Shown: positions 1 to 4,800, counted from the stretch's first letter. The stretch: 5,648 nt of DNA from Alphaproteobacteria bacterium (GCA_003694465.1 RFKM01000035.1:1-5648); one strand, 5' to 3'. Translations and numbers: made by a program. Notes: generated by a model from the sequence alone, not told the origin.

Positions 1-58
1 CGAACTCGCCGGCGGCCGGCTTTACATGAAGATGGCCTGGCGCACGTCGCGGGGCTGA
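1..58 (+). CDS. C-terminal end of an unidentified protein (partial)
   Basis: Reading from base 2, the frame is open from the window edge to a TGA at 56-58 and gives the 18-residue tail ELAGGRLYMKMAWRTSRG. The tail is basic, and its GC-rich third positions match the neighbouring genes, which supports real coding sequence. The next gene on the same strand starts 51 bp later behind its own promoter-like element, so the two need not be co-transcribed. Too little is visible to name a family, and I do not recognise the tail. Confidence 0.5.
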   Translation, partial: ELAGGRLYMKMAWRTSRG

Positions 59-75
59 GCCACGGGGCAACCGGC

Positions 76-103
76 TTGCGGCGCGCGCCCCGGGCGCTAT
101 GGT
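76..103 (+). promoter_or_regulatory. Candidate promoter of the phosphatase gene, placed for a leaderless mRNA
   Basis: A TTGCGG at 76-81 and a TATGGT at 98-103 are separated by 16 bp. They match the sigma-70 consensus at 3 of 6 and 4 of 6 positions. Six bases (104-109) lie between the -10 and the ATG at 110, so transcription would be expected to start at or next to the A of the start codon. There is no Shine-Dalgarno sequence in front of that ATG. The match is by eye only. Confidence 0.4.
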
Positions 104-109
104 CACGCC

Positions 110-562
110 ATGACCACGCGCATTCTTTTCGTCTGTCTTGGCAACATCTGCCGCTCGCCCACTGCCGAAGGCGTCGTGCGTCAGCTCGCCGGCGCCCGCC
201 CGGTTCTGGTTGATAGCTGCGGCACCTCCGACTGGCATCTGGGCGAGCCGCCCTGCCCGCAGATGGTGCGGGCCGCCGCCGCCCGCGGCTATGACATCTC
301 GGGCCTGCGCGCCCGCCAGCTTGTCGCCGAGGACTTCGACCGTTTCGACATGATCGTCGGAATGGATCGCGAGAACATCGCCCGCATCGAGGCCCTGCGG
401 CCGAAAGGCGCGGGAACGCCGGTGCGCCTCTTTACCGATTTCGCCCCCGAAACCGGCATGGACCACGTTCCCGACGCCTATTACACCCACGACTACGAGG
501 GCGCGCTCACGCTCATCGAGGCCTGCGCCCGCGGCCTTCTGCGCCATCTCGACGGCGCCTGA
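110..562 (+). CDS. Low-molecular-weight protein tyrosine phosphatase
   Basis: This 150-aa protein has the usual length of the cytoplasmic LMW-PTP family, which hydrolyses phosphotyrosine through a cysteinyl-phosphate intermediate. The signature P-loop sits at the N-terminus as CLGNICRS: nucleophile Cys9, Arg15 of the C-x5-R motif, Ser16, and a second cysteine, Cys14, at the position that in the family can form a protective disulfide with the nucleophile. Trp42 lies where an aromatic residue usually borders the active site. The general-acid loop is VPDAYY, with Asp122 kept but the usual proline of DPYY replaced by Ala123. There is no signal peptide or membrane segment. The ATG at 110 places the P-loop at the normal distance from the N-terminus. 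No exopolysaccharide or tyrosine-kinase gene is adjacent, so the substrate is unknown; an arsenate reductase role is less likely given the DAYY loop and tryptophan. Confidence 0.93.
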   Translation: MTTRILFVCLGNICRSPTAEGVVRQLAGARPVLVDSCGTSDWHLGEPPCPQMVRAAAARGYDISGLRARQLVAEDFDRFDMIVGMDRENIARIEALRPKGAGTPVRLFTDFAPETGMDHVPDAYYTHDYEGALTLIEACARGLLRHLDGA

Positions 563-575
563 GGCCGGCGCTCAG
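555..575. terminator. Possible weak bidirectional stem-loop between convergent stop codons
   Basis: Two alternative short stems overlap here. GCGCC (555-559) pairs with GGCGC (567-571), or CTGAG (559-563) pairs with CTCAG (571-575). The second stem contains the stop codons of both convergent genes. There is no T-tract on either side, and 5-bp stems are common by chance at this GC content, so it is only a candidate transcription end. Confidence 0.22.
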
Positions 576-1360
576 AGGTTCTCGGGCTGCGGCATCCCCA
601 GAACGTGATAGCCGCAATCGACGGTGATGATCTCGCCGGTGGTGCAGTTGCCATAATCCGAGGCAAGGTAGACGGCCGTTCCGCCGATCGCCTCGAGGGT
701 GGCATTGTGGCGCAGCGGGGCGTTGGCCTCGGTGTGGCGGAAGGTCTTGCGTGCCCCGCCGATTGCCGCCCCGGCAAGGGTTTTCATCGGCCCGGGGCTG
801 ATGGCGTTGACGCGAATGCCGTCGGGGCCGAGATCGTTGGCGAGATAGCGCACGCTGGCCTCCAGCGCCGCCTTGGCAACGCCCATGACGTTGTAGAACG
901 GGGTCACCCGGTTCGAGCCCGCATAGGTGAGGGTGAGGATGGTTCCGCCCTCGGTCATCTTCGGGGCAACCCGGCGGGCAACGTCGATCAGCGAGTAGCA
1001 GGAGATGTCGAGCGAGGTCTTGAAGTTGTTGCGGGTGGTGTTGACGAACCGGCCCTGAAGCTCGGACTTGTCGGAATAGGCGATGGCATGAACGAGAATG
1101 TCGATCCGGTCCCAGCGCTCCCAGAGGGTGGCGAAACCGGCATCGAGGGCGTCGTCGTCGGTCACGTCGACGTCGATCAAAAGGTCGGAGCCGAGGCTCT
1201 CGGCCAGCGGCACAACGCGCTTTCCGAAGGCCTCGCCCTGGTAGGAAAAGGCCAGTTCCGCACCCTCGGCGGCCAGTGCCCGGGCGATGCCCCAGGCGAT
1301 CGAGCGGTCATTGGCCACGCCCATGACAAGGGCGCGCTTGCCCTTCAGAAGATCGGCCAT
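572..1360 (-). CDS. fabI: Enoyl-[acyl-carrier-protein] reductase (NADH), FabI type
   Basis: FabI carries out the last step of each type II fatty acid elongation cycle, reducing trans-2-enoyl-ACP to acyl-ACP with NADH in the cytoplasm. The 262-aa length equals that of E. coli FabI. It is an atypical short-chain dehydrogenase: the cofactor loop is GVANDRSIAWGIA (residues 14-26), followed by a DVDVTD segment near 63-68. The catalytic Tyr156-x6-Lys163 (YNVMGVAK) and the conserved Tyr146 fall at exactly the E. coli numbers. NAISPGPMKTLA (185-196) is the substrate-loop region. The ATG lies 4 nt after the fabB stop, and its Shine-Dalgarno GGGAG (1368-1372) is inside the last fabB codons, so translational coupling to fabB is likely. 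It is the last gene of the block. By hand alignment, E. coli Gly93 corresponds to Ala94 and Phe203 to Ala203, both positions where changes affect triclosan binding. Confidence 0.96.
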   Translation of the reverse strand: MADLLKGKRALVMGVANDRSIAWGIARALAAEGAELAFSYQGEAFGKRVVPLAESLGSDLLIDVDVTDDDALDAGFATLWERWDRIDILVHAIAYSDKSELQGRFVNTTRNNFKTSLDISCYSLIDVARRVAPKMTEGGTILTLTYAGSNRVTPFYNVMGVAKAALEASVRYLANDLGPDGIRVNAISPGPMKTLAGAAIGGARKTFRHTEANAPLRHNATLEAIGGTAVYLASDYGNCTTGEIITVDCGYHVLGMPQPENL

Positions 1361-1364
1361 GCCC

Positions 1365-2594
1365 CTACTCCCGGAACTTGCTGAGGATCATCGAGCCGTT
1401 GGTGCCGCCGAACCCGAAGGAGTTGGTCATCACCGTGTCGAGCCCGGCATTCTCGACGAGCTCGGTGGCGATCTCGCCGGGGCGGATCGCCGGATCGAGC
1501 GTTTCGACGTTGATCGAGGGGGCGATGAAATCGTGTTCGAGCATCAGCAGGCAATAGATCGCCTCCTGCGCCCCGGTCGCGCCCTGGCTGTGGCCGGTCA
1601 TCGACTTGGTCGAGCTGATCGGCGGCGTCCGGCCCTCGCCGAACACCCGCCGCACCGCCTCGACCTCGCCGACATCGCCGACCGGGGTCGAAGTGCCATG
1701 GGCGTTGATGTAGGAGACCGTCCGCCCCTCGGGCAGGGTTTCGAGCGCGAGGCGCATCGCCCGCTCGCCGCCCTCGCCGGAGGGGGCGACCATGTCGTGC
1801 CCGTCGGAGGTGGCGCCGAACCCGGTGACCTCGGCATAGATCTTCGCGCCGCGGGCCTTGGCATGCTCGAGGCTCTCGAGCACCACCATCCCGCCGCCGC
1901 CGGCGATCACGAAGCCGTCGCGATCGGCGTCGAAAGCGCGCGAGGCCTTCTCGGGCGTGTCGTTGTATTTCGAGCTCATCGCTCCCATGGCGTCGAACAG
2001 GCACGAAAGCGTCCAGTCGAGCTCTTCGCCGCCGCCGGCAAACATCACGTCCTGCTTGCCCATCATGATCTGCTCGGCGGCAATACCGATGTTGTGCAGG
2101 CTGGTCGAACAGGCCGAGGTGATCGAGAAGCTCATGCCCTTGATCTTGTAGGCCGTGGCAAGGTTGGCCGACACCGTCGACGACATGCACTTGGGAACGG
2201 CGAAGGGGCCGATGCGCCGGGTGCCGCCAGTGGCCAGAACCGACTGGTGGGCGGCGAACATGGCGCTGGTCGAAGGCCCGCCGGAGCCGGCAATGAGCCC
2301 GGTGCGCGGGTTCGAGACATCGGTCTCCTCGAGCCCTGCATCGGCGATGGCCTCGGCCATCGAGATATAGGCATAGGCCGCTCCCGGCCCCATGAAGCGC
2401 AGGGTGCGCTTGTCGATATGTTCGGAGACGTCGATCTTCAGATCGCCCGCGACCTGGCTGCGAAAGCCGTGCTCCTTCATGTCCTCATTGGCGGTGATGC
2501 CCGACTTTCCGGCCTTGAGGCTGGCCAGAACCTCGCTGGCATTGTTCCCTATGGGCGAGACGATCCCCAGCCCGGTGACGACGACGCGACGCAT
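1365..2594 (-). CDS. fabB: Beta-ketoacyl-ACP synthase I
   Basis: This 409-aa condensing enzyme joins malonyl-ACP to acyl-ACP with loss of CO2. FabB-type synthases are the ones that elongate the cis-3-decenoyl-ACP made by FabA, so they are needed for unsaturated fatty acids. The thiolase-fold Cys-His-His set is complete: Cys162 in [12 protein letters not shown], His299 in [11 protein letters not shown], and Lys330/His335 in [13 protein letters not shown] glycine-rich [10 protein letters not shown] lies at 391-400. E. coli FabB has the equivalents at 163, 298, 328 and 333. The frame is open for 29 codons upstream of the chosen ATG, but the Shine-Dalgarno ACGGAG six bases before 2594 and the family-typical [14 protein letters not shown] start fix the N-terminus. 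Its place directly after fabA and before fabI supports FabB rather than FabF, although no acyl carrier protein gene is in view. TAG stop. Confidence 0.95.
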   Translation of the reverse strand: MRRVVVTGLGIVSPIGNNASEVLASLKAGKSGITANEDMKEHGFRSQVAGDLKIDVSEHIDKRTLRFMGPGAAYAYISMAEAIADAGLEETDVSNPRTGLIAGSGGPSTSAMFAAHQSVLATGGTRRIGPFAVPKCMSSTVSANLATAYKIKGMSFSITSACSTSLHNIGIAAEQIMMGKQDVMFAGGGEELDWTLSCLFDAMGAMSSKYNDTPEKASRAFDADRDGFVIAGGGGMVVLESLEHAKARGAKIYAEVTGFGATSDGHDMVAPSGEGGERAMRLALETLPEGRTVSYINAHGTSTPVGDVGEVEAVRRVFGEGRTPPISSTKSMTGHSQGATGAQEAIYCLLMLEHDFIAPSINVETLDPAIRPGEIATELVENAGLDTVMTNSFGFGGTNGSMILSKFRE

Positions 2595-2600
2595 GGCGTT

Positions 2601-2606
2601 CTCCGT
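2601..2606 (-). promoter_or_regulatory. Ribosome binding site that sets the fabB start
   Basis: On the minus strand ACGGAG lies six bases before the ATG at 2594. It decides between this start and in-frame upstream starts as far as 2681, which lack a comparable site and would add a proline-rich leader unlike the family. Confidence 0.75.
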
Positions 2607-2621
2607 GGTTGCTTGGCCTCG

Positions 2622-2651
2622 TGTGTAGGGTATCGGGCCGGGGCGGGGCAA
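2622..2651 (-). promoter_or_regulatory. Candidate fabB promoter
   Basis: On the minus strand TTGCCC (2646-2651) is followed after 18 bp by TACACA (2622-2627), or after 17 bp by CTACAC (2623-2628). The -10 match is weak. The arrangement resembles the fabA promoter region, where TTGCCT is followed by CTACAG and both continue into CACG. The 132-nt fabA-fabB gap (2595-2726) makes an internal promoter plausible. No long T-tract terminator is seen in the gap, so read-through from fabA is also possible. Confidence 0.3.
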
Positions 2652-2711
2652 GGGGGCAGGCCGGCCCGCTCCGGCAGGCACGACAGGGGAAGGGGGCGGG
2701 GCTTGCCTCGG

Positions 2712-2724
2712 CCCGCGCCGCGGG
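2712..2724 (-). terminator. Possible short stem-loop just after fabA
   Basis: CCCGC (2712-2716) and GCGGG (2720-2724) can pair around a 3-base loop directly after the fabA stop codon. It is GC-only, has no following T-run and is short. It could protect or attenuate the fabA transcript, or mean nothing in such GC-rich sequence. Confidence 0.18.
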
Positions 2725-2726
2725 GC

Positions 2727-3236
2727 TCAGCTTTCGCTGAGCGCCACCTTCATGTCTTTCACCTGATAGATCACCTCGCCGTCGGCCTCGACGATGCCGT
2801 CGGCCACGCCCATGGTCAGCCGGCGGGTTTGCACCGCCTTGGTGAAATCGACCTTGTAGGTCAGCATCTTGCGGTCGGGCCGGACCATTCCGGTGAGCTT
2901 GACCTCGCCAACGCCGAGGGCATAGCCACGCCCCTTCCAGCCGCGCCAGCCGAGGTTGAAGCCGGTGAGCTGCCAGAGCCCGTCGAGGCCGAGGCAGCCG
3001 GGCATGATCGGGTTGCCGGGGAAATGGCATTCGAAGAACCACAGGTCGGGGGTGATGTCGAACTCGGCCACGACATGGCCCTTGCCATGCAGCCCGCCGT
3101 CGGCCGAGATGTCGGTGATCCGGTCCATCATCAGCATCGGCGGGGCGGGAAGCTGGGCGTTGCCGGGGCCGAACAGCTCACCGGCCGCGCATTTGAGAAG
3201 GTCTTCCTTGCTGAAGCTCGTGGGGTAATTCGCCAT
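2727..3236 (-). CDS. fabA: 3-hydroxydecanoyl-ACP dehydratase / trans-2-decenoyl-ACP isomerase
   Basis: FabA dehydrates 3-hydroxyacyl-ACP and isomerises the C10 trans-2 product to cis-3-decenoyl-ACP, the branch point for anaerobic-type unsaturated fatty acid synthesis. The 169-aa protein is close to the 172 aa of E. coli FabA. It has the single hot-dog domain with the family motif [19 protein letters not shown] (68-86), containing catalytic His71 and Asp85; E. coli uses His70 and Asp84. [12 protein letters not shown] (29-40) is also characteristic of FabA rather than FabZ. The ATG at 3236 gives the normal family N-terminus; the nearest ribosome-binding match is a modest AGGCGG eight bases upstream of it. 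It heads the fabA-fabB-fabI series and is divergent from irr. A small out-of-frame ORF overlaps its first codons. Confidence 0.96.
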   Translation of the reverse strand: MANYPTSFSKEDLLKCAAGELFGPGNAQLPAPPMLMMDRITDISADGGLHGKGHVVAEFDITPDLWFFECHFPGNPIMPGCLGLDGLWQLTGFNLGWRGWKGRGYALGVGEVKLTGMVRPDRKMLTYKVDFTKAVQTRRLTMGVADGIVEADGEVIYQVKDMKVALSES

Positions 3237-3252
3237 TCGGGCCGCCTGTCAT
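3178..3252 (-). other. Small out-of-frame ORF overlapping the fabA start (24 codons)
   Basis: An ATG at 3252, 16 nt upstream of the fabA ATG and in a different frame, is preceded almost directly by AGGAAG (3254-3259), a purine-rich ribosome-binding match that looks at least as good as that of fabA itself. It encodes 24 residues beginning [12 protein letters not shown] and ends at TGA (3178-3180) inside fabA. The spacing of about 4 nt is tight. Ribosomes starting here would cross the fabA start, so it could tune fabA translation, but chance is a reasonable explanation. Confidence 0.2.
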
Positions 3253-3271
3253 TCTTCCTGCGTTCTGCGAC

Positions 3272-3283
3272 GTGCTGTAGCAC
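3272..3283. repeat. Inverted repeat over the fabA -10 region (possible operator)
   Basis: GTGCT (3272-3276) and AGCAC (3279-3283) form perfect 5-bp arms around a GT centre. The repeat covers the candidate fabA -10 (3274-3279), where a bound repressor would block initiation. It does not resemble the AT-rich Irr ICE-box consensus (TTTAGAA-N3-TTCTAAA). Which regulator, if any, would bind is unknown. Confidence 0.35.
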
Positions 3284-3302
3284 CGGCGCGCAGGCAAGGC
3301 AA
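3274..3302 (-). promoter_or_regulatory. Candidate fabA promoter
   Basis: On the minus strand TTGCCT (3297-3302) and TACAGC (3274-3279) are 17 bp apart, matching the sigma-70 consensus at 4 and 3 of 6 positions. Transcription would begin near 3267, leaving a leader of about 30 nt before fabA that holds the small ORF at 3252. It is back to back with the irr promoter, with 31 bp between the two -35 boxes, so one regulator could affect both genes. Confidence 0.4.
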
Positions 3303-3333
3303 AGGGGCATTGTGGCGCGCCGGCGCCCGCCGA

Positions 3334-3362
3334 TTGATCGGCCCGGCGCTTTGGCCTAACAT
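3334..3362 (+). promoter_or_regulatory. Candidate irr promoter
   Basis: TTGATC (3334-3339) and TAACAT (3357-3362) are separated by an ideal 17 bp, each matching the sigma-70 consensus at 4 of 6 positions. This is the best promoter match in the window. Transcription would start near 3369 and leave a leader of about 27 nt. No ICE-box-like Irr site was found in the 159-bp region shared with fabA, so autoregulation is not supported by the sequence. The 31 bp between the two -35 boxes are GC-rich and include the palindrome GGCGCGCC (3314-3321). Confidence 0.5.
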
Positions 3363-3395
3363 GCCCCCGTCACGCAACAGGATCGGAACGGCGCA

Positions 3396-3821
3396 ATGGA
3401 AGCGGCGAAACGTCGAGGAGCGGCCTGGCTCGAGGCCGGCGGGGTGCGGGCAACGCGCCAGCGCGTTGCCTTGGCCGCCTTGCTGGTGGGCGATGGAGAG
3501 CACCGGCACGTCACCGCCGAGAGCCTGTTCGAAACCGCCCGCGCCCACGGCGAGAAGGTTTCGCTGGCCACGATCTACAACACCCTGCGCGCCTTCACCG
3601 AAGCCGGCATCCTGCGCGAGATCACGGTCGATGGCGGCAAGAGCCATTTCGACACCGACACCAGCAACCACGCGCATTTCTATTGGGAAGACACCGGCGA
3701 ACTGGCCGATGTGCGCGAACGGGCCGCGGCCGGAGATGTCGAGGTGCGCAACCTGCCGGCGCCGCCGGAGGGCGCGCGCATTGCCGGGGTTGACGTGGTG
3801 ATCCGCCTGCGCCGGGCCTGA
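3396..3821 (+). CDS. irr: Fur-family iron response regulator Irr
   Basis: Irr is the alphaproteobacterial branch of the Fur family, a DNA-binding dimer that senses iron through heme and controls iron uptake, storage and heme synthesis genes. This 141-aa protein has the winged-helix region VRATRQRVALAALLVGDGEHRHVTAESL (residues 17-44) and the recognition helix VSLATIYNTLRAF (55-67). The dimer/metal region contains SHFDTDTS (83-90), NHAHFYWEDTGEL (91-103), the Irr-type version of the Fur C-terminal domain. It has no cysteine at all, so it lacks the N-terminal Cys-Pro heme motif known from Bradyrhizobium Irr and the structural zinc Cys motifs of classical Fur. The usual HHH is HAH (92-94), which still fits the HxH heme motif of other Irr proteins. 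The ATG at 3396 gives the family-typical N-terminus; GGA at 3385-3387 is a modest ribosome binding site. It is divergent from fabA. Confidence 0.9.
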   Translation: MEAAKRRGAAWLEAGGVRATRQRVALAALLVGDGEHRHVTAESLFETARAHGEKVSLATIYNTLRAFTEAGILREITVDGGKSHFDTDTSNHAHFYWEDTGELADVRERAAAGDVEVRNLPAPPEGARIAGVDVVIRLRRA

Positions 3822-3869
3822 GCCGCGCCGGCGGGTCGGCAAGCTTCAGCGCCCTGGAGCGCGCGGTGC

Positions 3870-3899
3870 GGACCGCCCGGCCGGAGCCGGACCGCCCGC
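3870..3899. repeat. Short direct repeat in the irr / FKBP convergent gap
   Basis: GGACCGCCCG occurs at 3870-3879 and again at 3890-3899, a 20-bp period. Between them CCGGC (3879-3883) can pair with GCCGG (3886-3890 region) in a small hairpin. The 88-bp gap (3822-3909) separates two convergent stop codons and presumably holds their transcription ends. No T-tract is present, so a terminator call cannot be supported. Confidence 0.3.
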
Positions 3900-3909
3900 G
3901 CCTGTATCG

Positions 3910-4338
3910 TCAATCGACCGAGACCAGCTCGATATCGAAGATCAGGTCTTTGCCTGCGAGCGGGTGGTTGGCGTCGAGCGTCATGTGCGTGTCGCTCACC
4001 GCAACCACGGTGACGGGGATTTCCTGCCCCTGCTCGTTGCGCATCCCGAGCGTGATGCCAACCTCGCGCGGCAGGTCGGGCGGCAGCTGCTCGAGCGGAA
4101 CGTCCATCCGCCCTTCGGGGTGGTGGGGGCCATAGGCCTCGTTCATGCCGATCTCGACATGCTTCTTCTCGCCCGGCGTCATGCCCGGCAGCGCGGCGTC
4201 GAGGCCGGGAATGATCTGCCCCGAACCAACTTCGAAGGAGAGCGGCTCGCGCCCTTCGGAGCTGTCGAATACGGTGCCGTCGGTCAGCGTGCCGGTATAG
4301 TGGATATGGACGGTGTCGCCCGTTTTGACCTGGGTCAT
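3910..4338 (-). CDS. SlyD-like FKBP-type peptidyl-prolyl cis-trans isomerase
   Basis: The 142-aa protein is a cytoplasmic FKBP-fold isomerase that speeds cis-trans proline isomerisation and, in the SlyD branch, also acts as a chaperone. The N-terminal FKBP part carries VHIHYTGTLTDGTVFDSS (10-27) and IIPGLDAALPGMTPGEKK (42-59), followed by AYGPHHPE (68-75). An insert-in-flap chaperone domain follows at about 73-126, and the strand LAGKDLIFDIELVSV (127-141) returns to the FKBP fold. LDANHPLAGKDLIFDIEL is a hallmark of SlyD-type FKBPs. The C-terminus stops right after the FKBP fold, so the His/Cys-rich nickel-binding tail of E. coli SlyD is absent; only the His pair at 72-73 might bind metal. 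AAAGAAAG seven bases before the ATG is a partial ribosome-binding match. There is no signal peptide. It is a single gene, convergent with irr. Confidence 0.93.
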   Translation of the reverse strand: MTQVKTGDTVHIHYTGTLTDGTVFDSSEGREPLSFEVGSGQIIPGLDAALPGMTPGEKKHVEIGMNEAYGPHHPEGRMDVPLEQLPPDLPREVGITLGMRNEQGQEIPVTVVAVSDTHMTLDANHPLAGKDLIFDIELVSVD

Positions 4339-4440
4339 GCAGTAACTTTCTTTGGGGGGGTGGTGAATGAGGCAAGGCCGGGCCTGACCGGGTACTTGCG
4401 GGGTTGTTGCCCCCTATGTGGGGGGTGTGGCGCCGGATGT

Positions 4441-4470
4441 AAAGGCGCGGCGGCGATATCGCGCGCCTTT
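4441..4470. terminator. Symmetric stem-loop, possible bidirectional terminator
   Basis: AAAGGCGCG (4441-4449) and CGCGCCTTT (4462-4470) form a perfect 9-bp stem around a 12-nt loop. A second perfect palindrome, GCGATATCGC (4453-4462), sits inside. A-T pairs at the base give three Ts after a GC stem on either strand, as in a short intrinsic terminator. It lies 77 bp past the stop codon of the minus-strand gene at 4547 and about 100 bp before the FKBP start, so it could end the upstream transcript or be a protein-binding site in front of the FKBP gene. Confidence 0.4.
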
Positions 4471-4508
4471 CATCATCGGCCACCATTCGGCATACGGCCC
4501 GCGCCAGC

Positions 4509-4538
4509 CCCGGGGCGGCACCCTTGGGTCGCCCCGGG
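4509..4538 (-). terminator. Strong GC stem-loop after the small membrane protein gene
   Basis: CCCGGGGCG (4509-4517) pairs perfectly with CGCCCCGGG (4530-4538), and inside it ACC (4520-4522) pairs with GGT (4527-4529) over a 4-base loop, leaving a GC bulge. It begins 8 bases past the stop codon at 4547. There is no T-run, which is common for termination hairpins in GC-rich genomes; it may also serve as an mRNA-stabilising 3' structure. Confidence 0.55.
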
Positions 4539-4546
4539 CGCAGGTA

Positions 4547-4789
4547 TCAGTTCGCCGCGTCGTCGAATTGCGCCGGGGCGCGCTTGTAGGTGCTGGAATA
4601 GCCCGTCGCATCGCAGTGGCGCGCGCAGCGCAGATAGGTGAACATGCCGACGCCGCCGCCGAGGGCGGCCAGCAGACCCGCCGTCAGAACCTGGGTGGAA
4701 TCGGCCGGATCGGCCGTCAGGGCCAGAAACCCGAAGGCCCAGAACCCGGCCCAGGCGATGACGTTGAGAACCGCGTAAAATCTTGTCAC
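4547..4789 (-). CDS. Small two-helix membrane protein of unknown function
   Basis: The 80-aa protein starts at a GTG. The frame extends in phase to 4897, but that longer form would start upstream of the candidate promoter, and its arginine-rich leader looks non-coding. A strong GGAGG lies six bases before the GTG. Two membrane helices are visible: about residues 5-26 (from YAVLNVIAWAGFW onward) and about 35-53 (LTAGLLAALGGGVGMFTYL), joined by a short acidic loop, DPADS. The tail LRCARHCDATGYSSTYKR has a Cys-x3-Cys pair (55 and 59) next to the second helix, then a polar end. Two arginines and a histidine after helix 2 suggest both termini face the cytoplasm. I do not recognise a family. It is single, with its own promoter and a strong stem-loop behind it. 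Confidence 0.75.
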   Translation of the reverse strand: MTRFYAVLNVIAWAGFWAFGFLALTADPADSTQVLTAGLLAALGGGVGMFTYLRCARHCDATGYSSTYKRAPAQFDDAAN

Positions 4790-4795
4790 TTTTGC

Positions 4796-4800
4796 CCTCC
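4796..4800 (-). promoter_or_regulatory. Ribosome binding site selecting the GTG start at 4789
   Basis: GGAGG on the minus strand, followed by GCAAAA and then GTG, is the best Shine-Dalgarno match in the window. Its 6-nt spacing picks the GTG at 4789 over the longer in-frame form. Confidence 0.8.

Noticed and set aside
605..1384. A 259-codon plus-strand frame opposite fabI
   Set aside because: Antisense shadow of fabI; the minus-strand product has all FabI catalytic residues, and this frame has no recognisable domain.
2595..2681. An N-terminal extension of fabB by 29 codons
   Set aside because: The added residues are proline- and arginine-rich and unlike the family, and the ribosome binding site and conserved start fit the ATG at 2594.
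1287..3359. A 690-codon open frame on the plus strand across fabB, fabA and the end of fabI
   Set aside because: It lies antisense to three clearly identified genes. In GC-rich coding DNA the antisense frame is often free of stop codons. Its translation is low-complexity (Gly, Ala, Arg, His) and shows no family motif.
3237..3395. An Irr ICE box or Fur/RirA-type iron box between irr and fabA
   Set aside because: No AT-rich inverted repeat resembling TTTAGAA-N3-TTCTAAA is present; the only good inverted repeat has another sequence.
4354..4360. A run of seven G as a phase-variable tract before the FKBP gene
   Set aside because: It is non-coding and too short for strong slippage, so a length change would not alter a reading frame. 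It could at most affect the leader.
3964..4641. A 225-codon plus-strand frame across the FKBP gene and the following gap
   Set aside because: It is antisense to the FKBP gene and then runs through the stem-loop region, with no ribosome binding site or domain.
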